From positions 372,001-436,000 of the forward strand of contig CAJQUW010007937.1 in the NCBI GenBank assembly GCA_907163375.1: a DNA stretch of 64,000 bases. Reading direction: 5' to 3'. This DNA is from Prostheceraeus crozeri (taxonomy: Eukaryota > Platyhelminthes > Polycladida > Euryleptidae). Positions within the stretch are counted from its first letter, which is position 1, and every line of letters begins with the position of its first letter. A program made the position numbers and the translations under genes. The notes beneath the pieces were generated by a model that saw nothing but the letters and a program-made list of their open reading frames with translations, was not told the DNA's origin and searched no databases. This document shows positions 35,642 through 47,400 of the stretch, piece after piece.

Positions 35642-38600
35642 CTCATAACACTCCCGATGGCCAGCAAAAAAGCAGAAAATTGAATGTGGTTCCTGTTACA
35701 CTGCAAAGTAGTTTATCATTACTCTATTTATTATTATTGCTGGTATTAGTGGTATTACGTGTCATTGCACGCTCGTTTTACATGCAGTTTTTGGAATGTT
35801 ATCGGGGGCGAGACTCTAACGTTGTCTCACTCAACAAAATCAGTTTAGTTTGTTTACAATTCTTAGTACATGCACGATAAATTTATAAGGCGCAAGTTGC
35901 CAAAGTAGATAAAAATAGTTTGATGAGCCAATAAACTACGAAATCGTTGATGTAAATCAGTTCCTATGAAAGACCTCAGTGAACAGCATTAGATTAATTG
36001 CAACTATCACGAAATAGATTAAAAATAATAGAAATTAGTATGCTTTTGCAGCAATGAATGTGCGACTCTTGCATGCCTGGATGGCATTCTGTACATCTCA
36101 AAGGCAGGCAGCAGGATGAGGTTAATAAATGCTTCAGCTTACATTTAGCGGTAATTGTGAGAAAGCAGCTTTTAAAAACTTTATTAAACTTTATTAAGCA
36201 ATACTTGTCATACTACTTTCTTATAATTAGAATTAGCTTTAATAAAAGCTAAAATCTTCCATCACATCAGCTTTATTTAAGACAATGAATGATTCAACAG
36301 CTGGATTTTTAGTTGATTGTCAAGTAATCAAATTAACAACATCATCAATAAATCTTGTGCATGTGAGGTGAGATCGAAATGACAACTCGACGACAAAGTG
36401 ACTAAACTTTTCAACCAAAGCCAGGACCCCTCACGTTCCTTAGCAACAAGTTTTAGAGTATTTTGTTGGGATCTGCTACGGGCAGCGTCCAACCTATAAT
36501 GCGACAATCATGAAATATTCTACGTGACTTTTGCAGAATGTATTTGCCATTTCAGATTTATTTTTGCATTTTCTTTCTATTTGTGTTCTTATCTTAATTG
36601 CTTACCTCCTCGTTTGCGTTTGCGTATGAACAATAGCGGATGAACAATTCATATTCATCCATATCATTTGTATTTTATGTGCATCAGGCAATCCTTCCCT
36701 ATGACTTGTTGTTTGATGCTTAGCAATACCTTTCTATTTTTTATGCTGCTTTTTTATTAACCTAGAGCAGCTAACAGGTGTGTATCCGTGTTCATTACCC
36801 CCCCCCCCCAATGAAGTTGCCTTCCGTCTACTACCTTGTTCTTACATAGAGAACTTTACAATAATGCATAATAACTAGATAAAACTGAAAGTGAATTTTG
36901 GCTGATACTGCAAAACCGGCCGCAATATACTTTTCGGACGCTGACACAAAGGCTCTCAAACAGGGACTCTTCCTGGTAAACTCGGGACATCTTGGAAATC
37001 ATCTGATTCCGAATTGACACGTTAAAGGTCAATTATTCATCAGTTCCTACCCTGTGACAAAACTAACAGAACGCATGATTATTGATTATTTCTAGATTTT
37101 GACGATGAACCAATCGAACATTTTTGGCGCTCTTATCCCTCTTTTTACTCCAATGATTTGTGCATCTGCATTTGACTTCTCAATATGATGAGAAGGAGAA
37201 TAGCGTTGTCAACAGTTTCTGCAATTACGTCACTTTGGATTCCGCAATTTATCAATCTCACTCACAATTGTTATTGTTATAACGCTTAGAGAATATGGGG
37301 ACATTAGTGATTCAGAACAGTATCAACGCTGCCTCAACGACACATTGCAGTAAGTTCAAGAACATTTTTATTCTAATTCATCAAGTAAGTTGTATCATAG
37401 CGATATTATCTTATTCTTCTAACATCTACGGAGCAGACCAGCCAACAAGATGATCCTGAAATAGAATGTTGTTGTTAAGAAGAATGTTAAGGTTAATGTT
37501 GAAGATTATTAAATAATGTCAATTATTATATCAAAAATCTTTACATCGGAATTGATGGTACTACCAGTACTTCTTGTACTATGTAGGCTTGTATATTTCT
37601 GTTTCGGGAAAGTTTTTGCAGGGCCTGTGACAGACAATTGCGCTTCATGTGTGTAGCATGTAAGAAATGGAAACCAGTCTGTCAGAAAGGTGCGAAGAGG
37701 TAATCAAAGATTAATGCCATTAATTTGCAATTACCTGATTGGTGCCATCAAATGATTGTCATTAATTAATTGCTACTGCATTTGAAATTGCATGTAGCAG
37801 TAGCATAATAGGAATAGCGAGGATCTCAGAGCGATTTCTGCATGCCGAACTGGTAGTAGAAGTGAATTTTGTCTCAAAATGATGATCAGCAAATGCAGAT
37901 CATGAATTTCCAGATTAAAGGAAGAGAAGCATAAGACGAGATAAGTGCCCATTCAAATTACTATTTGTTTAAAGGAAAAGTTGTGTAAGGGACAAATGAA
38001 AATTGCCGGTTAGCAATTCCACACGCTGAAGCACAAAGATTTCGGTTTCACGAGGAATATATATGAGGTAGAAGCTCATTTATGATGTGGCTGTTGTTGT
38101 GAAGCGTTCGTGCAAAAAGTTTCCTCTCTACGTTTTCATATCTTCCACTTAGCGTTGATTTCGTACAATTACTTTTCTTAACAAATACGCAATCAATTTT
38201 GTTTTGCCTAAAGATGCTCGGTGGTGCCAGACCGAAAGACCTCTCATTCTATTGTACATGATGAACTTTCATCCTTGAAAACTGGCCTTTCCTCATGAAC
38301 GAACTTGAATGAGTGGTCCATTATTCAACGAAATCAATTTTTTGTAAATTTATTAAAGATTATCGTTACACCTTTTGTAATCTGTATACTTAATACAGCT
38401 ATCCTATGACCTCTGGTATAAGCTCAGTGAGGGCCCGACCTTAGAAACAAATTTGCAGCTCATGTGCACAATTGTGCTAAAAATCTATTAATTCTAGACA
38501 GATAGCTTTATAAAGAATGAAGATTAGAATGGTTATTAGAATAAATTAATTAGTATAACTGAATTACCTACTGTTAGGAACTCAGTGCACTGTGATCAAA

Positions 38601-41453
38601 TAAGCTACCACAAATAAAGAAAGAGTGATGGATATGAATTATTCCATAGTCTACATCCCGAAGCATCACGCGACTGTGTTTTACATTTATTGTGTACTTC
38701 TTTTATGCATGTCTATGCCTATCTGTCCTAACAGTGCTTATTTTAGTCTTGCTATTTTGTACACACCCTGCATATATATTAGTTTATGCACACAATGTTT
38801 TGATATAAACAAGCGTGGCCTACTGTATATACAAGCTCTAAGTTAGAACTCCATATGCACAGTTCTGCCCTTTAATCTTATGCAAGATTAATCAGTCGTT
38901 TCATCGTTTCGATTGAATTAAGATTTGGCAATGAACACCACTGCATTCGATTCCATCGAGTTTCCAAAGATCTAGAATTATTAAATTTCAAAATAAAGCA
39001 CTGTTAATCCTTCATCCACTGCGTGACTGCTATCGCACTGTTGTGTCCTCAACAAAAATATGTTGGTAACAAAAAATCAATTTTGAAATGGAAATACATT
39101 CTTATATATCATTTTATCCATAAATTCGTCGTACATCTTCTCACATAAGGAAGTGAATTGTACACAGTTTTGAGATGTTTTCATAATTCGACAATCAATA
39201 GAACGTAGCTCTAGTCTATCGTCCTTATTGAATGAGTGGCAATGAAATCTAAAAGCAATTTACAAATCAGTCGCTACTGTCTGTAAATAATCTATTGTCT
39301 TGCAGTTAAGCTGTGGTGTAACACCAGGGCATTATTCTCTGATGGAACTACAAATACAGATGCTGTAGAGTTAGCGGTCAGCTCCATCAACGGCAATGTT
39401 AGCATCGTGTAATCATGGCTGGATGCTGTAATATCATCCACACACCTATCCGGGGCAATTCTGTCGAAGATTCTTCTAATGTCAAGGTAAGCGATCATCA
39501 AATTTTGTAAATCTAAAATAAACATTTGATCATCTCTGAGTTTCTAAACCCGTGGAATAGTGAGTTCAGCATCCGGTTTTAGGCATTTTTGGTGTTACTG
39601 CGTGAATGGGAGGTTGTGACTGAGGAACTAAGTTGGAACTAGGGATCGTAATGCTTTCAGCAGTGACTCCCGGTATCACGAGATCTCGAAATTCAATAAC
39701 AAAATATTGAGGGAAGAAATTTGATTGTTTGAACAGGTTAATTACGCTTAGAATAACTACAATAAATGTTCTCATAGCCGACCGCTTGTAAGACATTCTG
39801 TTGATCCTTGAACACCTCGGAAAGAAGAGCTGTACGTGTTGGTCTCTCCAATTATAATCGTTGTGAGAATCGTAGCCAGTATATATGATACACGAACTCC
39901 TCAATCTGAGCTGTATGAGATGCTAAAGTCCGTACTTCACTGCTAACCGGTAAACCTGGAAATCTGGTCTTAAGGGAAGTCACCAATGTAATTTCTAAAA
40001 CACAAAGCCTAAAGGGGGCGCACTGAAGCAGAAAGAATGCTGTTCTGACAACTACGTGATACTTAATCCTGATACTTAAATTCAAAATCAGTCACAATGA
40101 GGAACTTTAATGCTCTTGTTACAAAAATCACCAGGTAGGATGACACATCAAACCGTCTCACAATTGATGACATTCTTTAGCAGGAACTACAGCATTTTAT
40201 GACTGATGAGAGGAGTAAAAAAAACCTTGGCAGGGCGCTCAACTGTCTGCGAACCATTCGACCAACAAGCGAGCGGGTTTTCAGCATTGCTTGAGGATTT
40301 AATACAAACTCAATGATAAGTCCATCAATATTTCGTGTGTTTTAAAGTGGTCTTTCACGCAAGAAAGCATAGTTATTTGTATTGAGTTCAGTGTGTCGCC
40401 TACTACGCATCATCATAGTCAAAGTTCAGAGACTAAATTGTTGCTTGTTAATGAATTGTTTTGGCATAATGCAATTGAAAATATCGATATTGCACAGTTA
40501 AAGTTACTGTGTGCTTATTTAATTATCATAAATAACAATGCCGTACTCAGCATTAACTTAGCATATTGCGTATGTAACTTTTATGTTTTGCAACACGAGT
40601 TCGTGAAGCAGTTCTGAAATGAAAAAAGTCGCTAAAAAAGCATTAATGTCAACCAGACCATGAACAATCTTGTACATGAATATTAACTGATAGCGAATTC
40701 GACGAGCTTACAAGGAAAGGAGATTTAGCTCTTTGAGTCTTTCTCGATATTCAAGATGCCTTAATTTTGGAAATTGTCTTCTAGACATTCGCCTTTGCAC
40801 ATTCTCGACCAGATCGATGTATTTTGCTTTTAGATTGATGCAAGTTAATACCGGTACTAAAATTGTCAGTCTTAGTCACTGCTCTCTCGTCTGCACCATT
40901 TCTACTGCGTTTCTAATCGTCGTCATGATCATGAATCTGTAATGCATTAGAGAACTACTTACTCTTGAATGTCCTATTCAGTTCCATAATGCAATAATAA
41001 ATTTCTTCAAACGGTCGTATCTCGGAATATAATATTTCAGGTAGGTGGAATATTAATGCTTCCAAGTCATTTCAGCAAGAACATTTCCAATTAATTAACC
41101 TGAAGACAATGAAAAAGCAAACATATGTTTTGTGTATGCATAAATTAAAGTGACGCGTCTTTGTGTGTATAGAAGAGATCGCAAATATCACAAGATGGTA
41201 ATTCAGCAACTGTGATAATGTCACGTTAATAAACAAGGTCACCAGATTTTTTCACCAATACTGGGACAACTTATAAAGTAAGAAAACGGGCCTACAGACT
41301 GATGCTCCTTTTATCTTCGCATGGCTTTCCAAAAATCATGGTTGCTAAGACAAGCAGCGAATTGAAGGAATAGCGAATAACACCGATGTCAATGGTCAAA
41401 CTTTTACTGTGACTATCATAGAATCTTTATTCTTGGAATGTTTAAGGTACGGA
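35642..41453. other. Long non-coding stretch, nothing firmly recognised
   Basis: About 5.8 kb of AT-rich sequence. It contains a C10 homopolymer near 36800 and many short frames without domain signatures. Minus-strand frames at 39292-39525 and 39566-39904 were considered as a small gene (the second has an internal Met followed by a hydrophobic stretch, MRTFIVVILSVINLF), but splice sites and homology are not convincing. It may be intergenic or a 5' intron of the channel gene. Confidence 0.3.
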
Positions 41454-41485
41454 TGCGGAGTCCTATCAAATGATAGGACTCCGCA
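41454..41485. repeat. Perfect 15-bp hairpin with AA loop
   Basis: TGCGGAGTCCTATCA, AA, TGATAGGACTCCGCA: a 15-bp stem without mismatch. A GGAGTCGGAGTC-type repeat occurs at about 43092-43142, so the hairpin probably belongs to a repeat family and not to a regulatory site. Confidence 0.7.
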
Positions 41486-41793
41486 CTCCGGCCTTTAAAT
41501 AACTAGACCCGAAATAATTCAAACAAACTATTTATTCTTGTGCATATAACTGTCACTGATTTGATGTCAACTTTCTCCGTCAAGCAAAAGTACAGAGACA
41601 TGCAAAGCTTGTAATAGTTGAACGAATGAACCGTGATAGTGAAAAAGGATTATCTTTTCACTCGGTGATTTAATAGAGAAGACAAGCCTTCCTAGCCTCG
41701 ATCACACCTACGCACCAAAGGTCACATCAGAGACAAAAATGAAATACTAGCTTGTTCGAGAACATTACCTCATACCCTCACGTTAATCGTGTG

Positions 41794-42796
41794 TAGTGAT
41801 GAAAATTTTCCGTGGAAAATTATGGAAAAAATTGGAAAATTTTGAAAGTTTTGATTTTTTTGATGGGCCCTGTAATTTGGGCGCAATTCAACTGCCGAGG
41901 CAGCTGCGTACCAATAAATTGCGTCTAAAACTCTTAATTTCATCATTATTTCGATTAAAGCGATCGTAGCAATGCGAGTTCCGTCCGCGGATTTTTGAAA
42001 TTCCTTTGCCACCAGTGGCTTGTGCCATTTTGTTATCATTTTTAATTATCACAGACACCGTTTGGGATAACGTGAATCTTGCTGTACAATAGGGGTATAA
42101 TTTCATGCAATGTGAAAGGTATGGAGCAAAAATAATGTACTTCATTTTGGATTTTGCTAATTGTTGGCTTCAAAGTTAAGCTTTATTATGCAGCGTTGAT
42201 CATAGTGATACAAATTCTCCATGTGTTGATGAACATGTGATGAAGTATAAGCACACAGTCCACGCAGCATTCATGAGCGACCAAATTGGAAGATGTAGAC
42301 TATAAACTCGTGAGATATTTGGAAACTAAAGATATCTGTGATGAGTAAAAGAATATCTATGATAGCTTCAAACTTCTGGCGCATTGTCCGATATCTTCGT
42401 TGAGGATACACATCATCCATTTCTAGTTCAGATGGTTCAGATAGTTCCAAATCGATTTCAGATCTGCCCAAATGAATTTCAGATATGATCTAGATGAGTT
42501 GGAGATCTCCAGTTGAATTAAAGATCTTTTCAAAGTTGAACTTGTGACAGATATCTGAAATTCAGCAAGAGAAATCTGAAATCCATCTTATGTCTGAAAT
42601 TCATTTGGAAAGATCTGAAATAGACATGGTAAAGGTGCAGTTGGTACCAAAAGTTAACATACAGGGATGATAGAGAAAAGCTTTTGGACTTTGAATATTA
42701 CATAGTCTTTTCAAACGACTATAATAAGTCTCCTAAACAAAGGAAAAAACGTCAATCACCGAAAAATATCCGGAAAATTTTCCATTTGCATCACTA
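41794..42796. mobile_element. hAT-type MITE family C copy 1, 1,003 bp, perfect 8-bp duplication
   Basis: The left end is TAGTGATGAAAATTTTCC. The right end, reverse complemented, is TAGTGATGCAAATGGAAAAT. The flanking octamers are identical (ATCGTGTG at 41786-41793 and 42797-42804). TAGNGATG-type ends with 8-bp duplications are typical of hAT elements. Internal sequence has short frames on the minus strand but no recognisable transposase core. A shorter relative lies at 47134-47838. Confidence 0.88.
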
Positions 42797-42801
42797 ATCG
42801 T

Positions 42802-42990
42802 GTGCGTGATCTCTCCTCCAAAGCGAATATTAAAATCGAAAGTGCACTCATATTTTTTGGAGAAGGGGGATTTTCCTGCCTGGTAGAGACTGGAAAAAAA
42901 CCGTGTGAAGCACACATCAACAAGATGGGAGGAACCGAGTCGTATGAATCCAACTTAAAGCGACATTTGATAAACTTTCATCGAAAATGA
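42802..42990 (+). pseudogene. Possible BED-like zinc finger fragment
   Basis: A 62-codon frame ends with GGTESYESNLKRHLINFHRK, which resembles the second half of a BED finger (Thr/Ser...L-x-x-H-L-x-x-x-H). The two cysteines (FSCLVETGKKPC) are spaced unusually for a BED finger. It lies just outside the right target duplication of the MITE at 41794-42796, so it may be the remnant of a different hAT element. Weak call. Confidence 0.25.
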
Positions 42991-44409
42991 TTGATAATTG
43001 ATGCAAGAATGATTACTAAAAATAAGTTCAGGTAATCCTATAATGATCTATGATGTAGGTTGCCAGTTTATTAAAAAAACTAGGCTTTATATACTTGACA
43101 GCCGGAGTTGGAGTCCTATCAACCCTCGGAGTCGGAGTCGCACCCCTGGTTTAATGTGACGAATTTCTATAGGAAAAAATTAGTCGAAAAGGATCAACAA
43201 TGTATCGAAAATTCAAAGTAGTTGTCATTTTAATAGCTACAACAAATCCAAGTAATATGGCTGATGCAACCGCATATAGTTCTACATTTTCTACTGAGCC
43301 CAGAAACAGTGTTTGTGATAAGTACAGTTTGGTTTCAAAATGTTGTGCTTTTCATCTACTGTATTCCCGTGGTAGCTTCTGATCCACTCTCATATTGTAC
43401 GTAAAATACACCAACATCTTTGAGTTCTCGACTTACACTCAAGCTAACCTACGTCTACGAGAAGCATTACTCATCAACTAATTAAACCTGAAGATCAATG
43501 GTAAATCTGAACTCGAACTTTACAGAGATTTTCTTTTTGTGTAGCGATGCGTAATGTTTTCTATTTTCCATCATGCTGCATCACTTTTTCATTTTTCACA
43601 TCGCTTCATTTCCTTTTCCTCTTAGTCAGATCACAGTCACTTTCTATTGTCTTTGCTATTGGGAAAATGTATCTCAATACTATCTGTCTCATCCTCACAT
43701 TTCTATTCATCTTCTCTTTCATCTTTATTTCTTACTCATGATATCTTATTGCCCTTTCTGTAATGTGAATTTTTAATTTTGTGCATGCAAATGTTTTCCT
43801 TCTATGCCTGACGATGATCTTCTAATGAAGATCGAAATTAATTGCCAAAATATAAAGTTATAATTAACATCAATATTTATCTTGACTCTTCCCAACCAAT
43901 AACTTGACTTACACTCAGTCATCAACAATATCAGCTAACCCTTCTAAGAAATTCTTAAGTATTAAAACCAATTTGATTTTGATGAGCAAGTGATTTTCTC
44001 TTACATGCAAAATGTTGAACTACTCCATACAATGTGAAAATTGATAATGAATCGAAGCCAGTCAACGCGAAACCTGAAATTTACATAGTTACATTGGAAT
44101 CATAGAGTAATGATAGAACAGTAGGTGACTTATCTGCACTGATTTTGTACATTTACAAGTAATAACGAAGTGCGATCAGTGAAGGTAACATAGATGTTAC
44201 TTCACATGCTCTGTGTCAAGTGAAAATTAGACTTATTGTTTTATGAACTCCATCACTGCCTTATTTTGACTTTCGATTTCATGGATGATTCACTTCAATG
44301 CTTTAGTTTCGATCGATATGCAGAAGGAGCCACTTAAGCGTCAACATCGTGACCGATTGCTTGATAATCTTTTGATTTTCTGACACCTATCTACTTGCCA
44401 TCCATTTCA
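42991..44409. other. Non-coding stretch with a hammerhead-like motif
   Basis: AT-rich sequence. At 43808-43837, CTGACGA, a GATCTTC/GAAGATC stem and GAAA appear in hammerhead-ribozyme order (see findings). The words AAAATGTATCTCAATACTATCTG near 43665 also occur near 18363, marking a dispersed repeat. Confidence 0.35.
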
Positions 44410-44490
44410 GGATTCAAATTCTCAGAATGATCCCAGAGAAGAAGATTGGAAGAGGGCAGCCTACTTCATCGATGATGCACTTCATAAACG
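44410..44490 (+). CDS. TPC-like gene, exon 1 found (N-terminal cytosolic segment)
   Basis: Acceptor CATTTCAG before 44410, donor GTCAGT after 44490. It reads in phase 1, ends in phase 2, and includes QPYFIDDALHKR. This resembles the conserved N-terminal helix of TPCs (A..FIEDA...R). Phase 1 at its start means at least one more exon lies upstream. Least certain of the exons together with its link to exon 2. Confidence 0.5.
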
Positions 44491-47400
44491 GTCAGTAGAA
44501 ACGTTCTCCGTTCTCACAAAGCATTCTGACAATTAATCATTATTTTATAATAACACTTGATGATGCATGAATTATTTCATTATCCACTGTATATCAGAGG
44601 TTCTCAAACGTTTTTGCAGAGGTTAGGATTAAATTATTGATGAACATAATGAGGTCCGTTTGATTTTACGTGCAATAAGTAGGTAAGTTGTAAGAACCAA
44701 TGCAATAGGAAATATAATTAGGATTTTATAACAAATTGTACAAATATTTTTCCCTTAATTCACTCACAGCACAACGCTAGATTTCAAAACATTTAATACG
44801 ATCTACCTACATTTTGTGCTGATCTTTCTACCTATCCTTCGTACTGACATTTGATTGTGATAATGTTTCAAAAGTAATTTTGTATGAAAGCAATGGCACG
44901 GTCTAAAATGCTGAGAAATTGCCAAACAACTTCATTGCTCTATCAAGCAAAATTGAAGTTGAAAATATGTACCTTTAATTTAAGCAACTGTTGGCAAAAT
45001 GTCAGCGGTAGGATGACAGATGGATTACAGCGCAGCACGCTACTTAGCGCAAGAGCGGCCATATACCATGGCACACCATGCTAACATAGAATTTGAGCAT
45101 AGCGTCCCAGTCTAGACGTTATTGCAATTACATACATCTACGTGTCTGCAATGTATTATATTTCTAGTTTGAAGACTTATGCCTATGTAACTTGTGGTGT
45201 TGTCGAGATCATACTTGAAATATTAGACAGCCCTCTCTTCCTTCTGTAGCATCCGTGTATATTATATTTGTACATTTCTGAAAACAAAAGCCTGACAAAA
45301 TAAACCGAAGATGAAACATCCAAACTTTCAGTTATAAACATAGAAAATGTGAGCAATTAATCAGGAAAAACACACAGAAGGGGCATACACAGTGCGGCCT
45401 GAAGGCGCTACCACTGAAAATTCCCTGTGATTGGTCACATTATGAGGATGTCGGATTGCAGTCACTTGGATTCCTCACCTTCTCTTCGGATTTTGGCTTT
45501 GAGCCGTCGGATCGGATTTAGTCCCCAAATCCTATCCAACGCACACCTCAAACACTGGCCACATGTACTTGCACAATCAAAGTTTTCAAAGTTTGAAAAT
45601 TCATTGAAATTAAGATAGCGTAGCAAGAAATATATTTAAACAGTGCAGGGCCCTCGTCCTGTATGAAAAATCATCAATTTTCAATTCTTTCTTGCATTAG
45701 ATTAGCACCCTGTGTGAGCTGATAATTGGTCCTGGGCCTACCGGTGTATCTTTGATTGGCATCAAGAAATAGGTATTCAACCTGTACGATTATTATTCTA
45801 AAGCATACTACTAATCTGAGAATATTCACTAGTATGTTGCTACAATAATGTATGAGAGAAAGCAAACTCTTGCGAGCTTCCGCCGCGAAAAATTCTTTGA
45901 ATCAGCTGTTTGAGGAGCCTACAAAGTGCATACCTACATGATGTTGGCTGTACAATTAATAGGCTATCCAAATTATGTAGGCTACAATACGTGGCAAGGC
46001 ACAAATTGGTCGCGCATATGCAGTGATAAGTCGTTGTACTTTCACTGTTCCCTCCACCGACAAGTTGCACGGTGATGACCTAATCTGCTGGAGGAGAGAT
46101 GGGTGGCATACTCCACACACCCTTCCGATCACGAACAGCATAAATGATTACTATAAGCTAATGCCTATAGATTAATGTAATGTAGTTAGCCAATTAATAA
46201 TGGAGAATATTCCACTCCAGGATAGTAAGCAGATCTACTTTTGAAAATAATGCTGCTTTTTTTCTGAAACCAACATTGTTGACTCTTTGCAAACGAGCTA
46301 CTGATCTGACACACGTATATTGATAAGGCCTATACCGAAAATTTCGTCATGATATCAATCATCATTTCCCATTGCTGTAATTTAATGCATTCCAGTGGCA
46401 AATTCGGAAAAGCGAAGTCATCAACCCTGCCTGCCTACCGACAGAGGTAATTCACTATATCATAATAGATTATCACCATTTTTCATTGCTTGCCATTTTT
46501 GAATTCCAGATGCTTCGGTTGGGTTTCAAATAATAAGATAAGATATGCAATCTTTCTTGTAATATTTGCACATTGTATTCTTGCATTCTTCGAACCTCCG
46601 CAAGAACACATTCAACCTGGCCAGTAAGTATACATGCAAATTGTCTGCAAATGTATTTCACTCTATTTTCCGAACCTCCACTTGTAGAACGGCGGCTGCT
46701 GTATGGGTTATTCATGCCATCTGTCTCACGGTTTATATCATCGACATATCCTTCCATCTCGTTTTCTATGGCTGTACATCATTTTGGACACTTTTTGAAA
46801 CGCGACGTTGCAGGTTTGTTTGAATGAATTTCTCCATTACACTGGAATTGTCTCAGGGTTAGAGATTTGCAATTAGCAAGTTAATGAAATTTCGACGGAC
46901 GTTCATTCAATATATTTCCCGTTTTTCAACTGAGGATGCGTCTCAATATTCAATTATTCTATTTGCAATCTCATGTCTTGTTTAATACGGAAAATGTGAA
47001 TTGAATTGTAACATGTGCATCAAAAAGTCATCAACATCACATAAAACTATCTGCGTGTATAAAATGAAGACTTCATCACATTTGAAGACGCTTGATCTTG
47101 ATTTCCATTTATCTATGATTTCTACCACATAAGTACTAATGAAAATATTCCGGAAAATTGTGGAAAAAGTTGGAAAATTTCGGAACACTTGAAAATTTTG
47201 ATTTTTTGTGATAGGCCCTATAATTTGTGCGCTTGCTACCACAGCCGAGACAGCTACACACCAGGAATTTTTGGAATTTTTGATTTGCTTATAGCTTGAA
47301 ATTTGATCTTTTTTATGCAGCGTTAATTATAGTAATGCAAATTTTCCATGTGCTGATGAACATTTGAAGTGTAGCAGCACAGTCCACGCGGTAGTATACA

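Noticed and set aside
36798-36812. C-run as a functional G-quadruplex
   Set aside because: A single homopolymer tract of about 10 C without neighbouring tracts; ordinary low-complexity sequence.
39292-39904. Small secreted-protein gene on the minus strand
   Set aside because: One frame has a signal-like start, but I could not link the two frames with convincing splice sites or find homology.
45463-45523. Possible short exon between channel exons 1 and 2 (reads HLDSSPSLRILALSRRIGF in a compatible phase)
   Set aside because: The acceptor lacks a pyrimidine tract and the donor (GTCCCC) is poor. Similarity to the TPC S..KVDP.SLRLY segment is suggestive only, so it was left out of the model.
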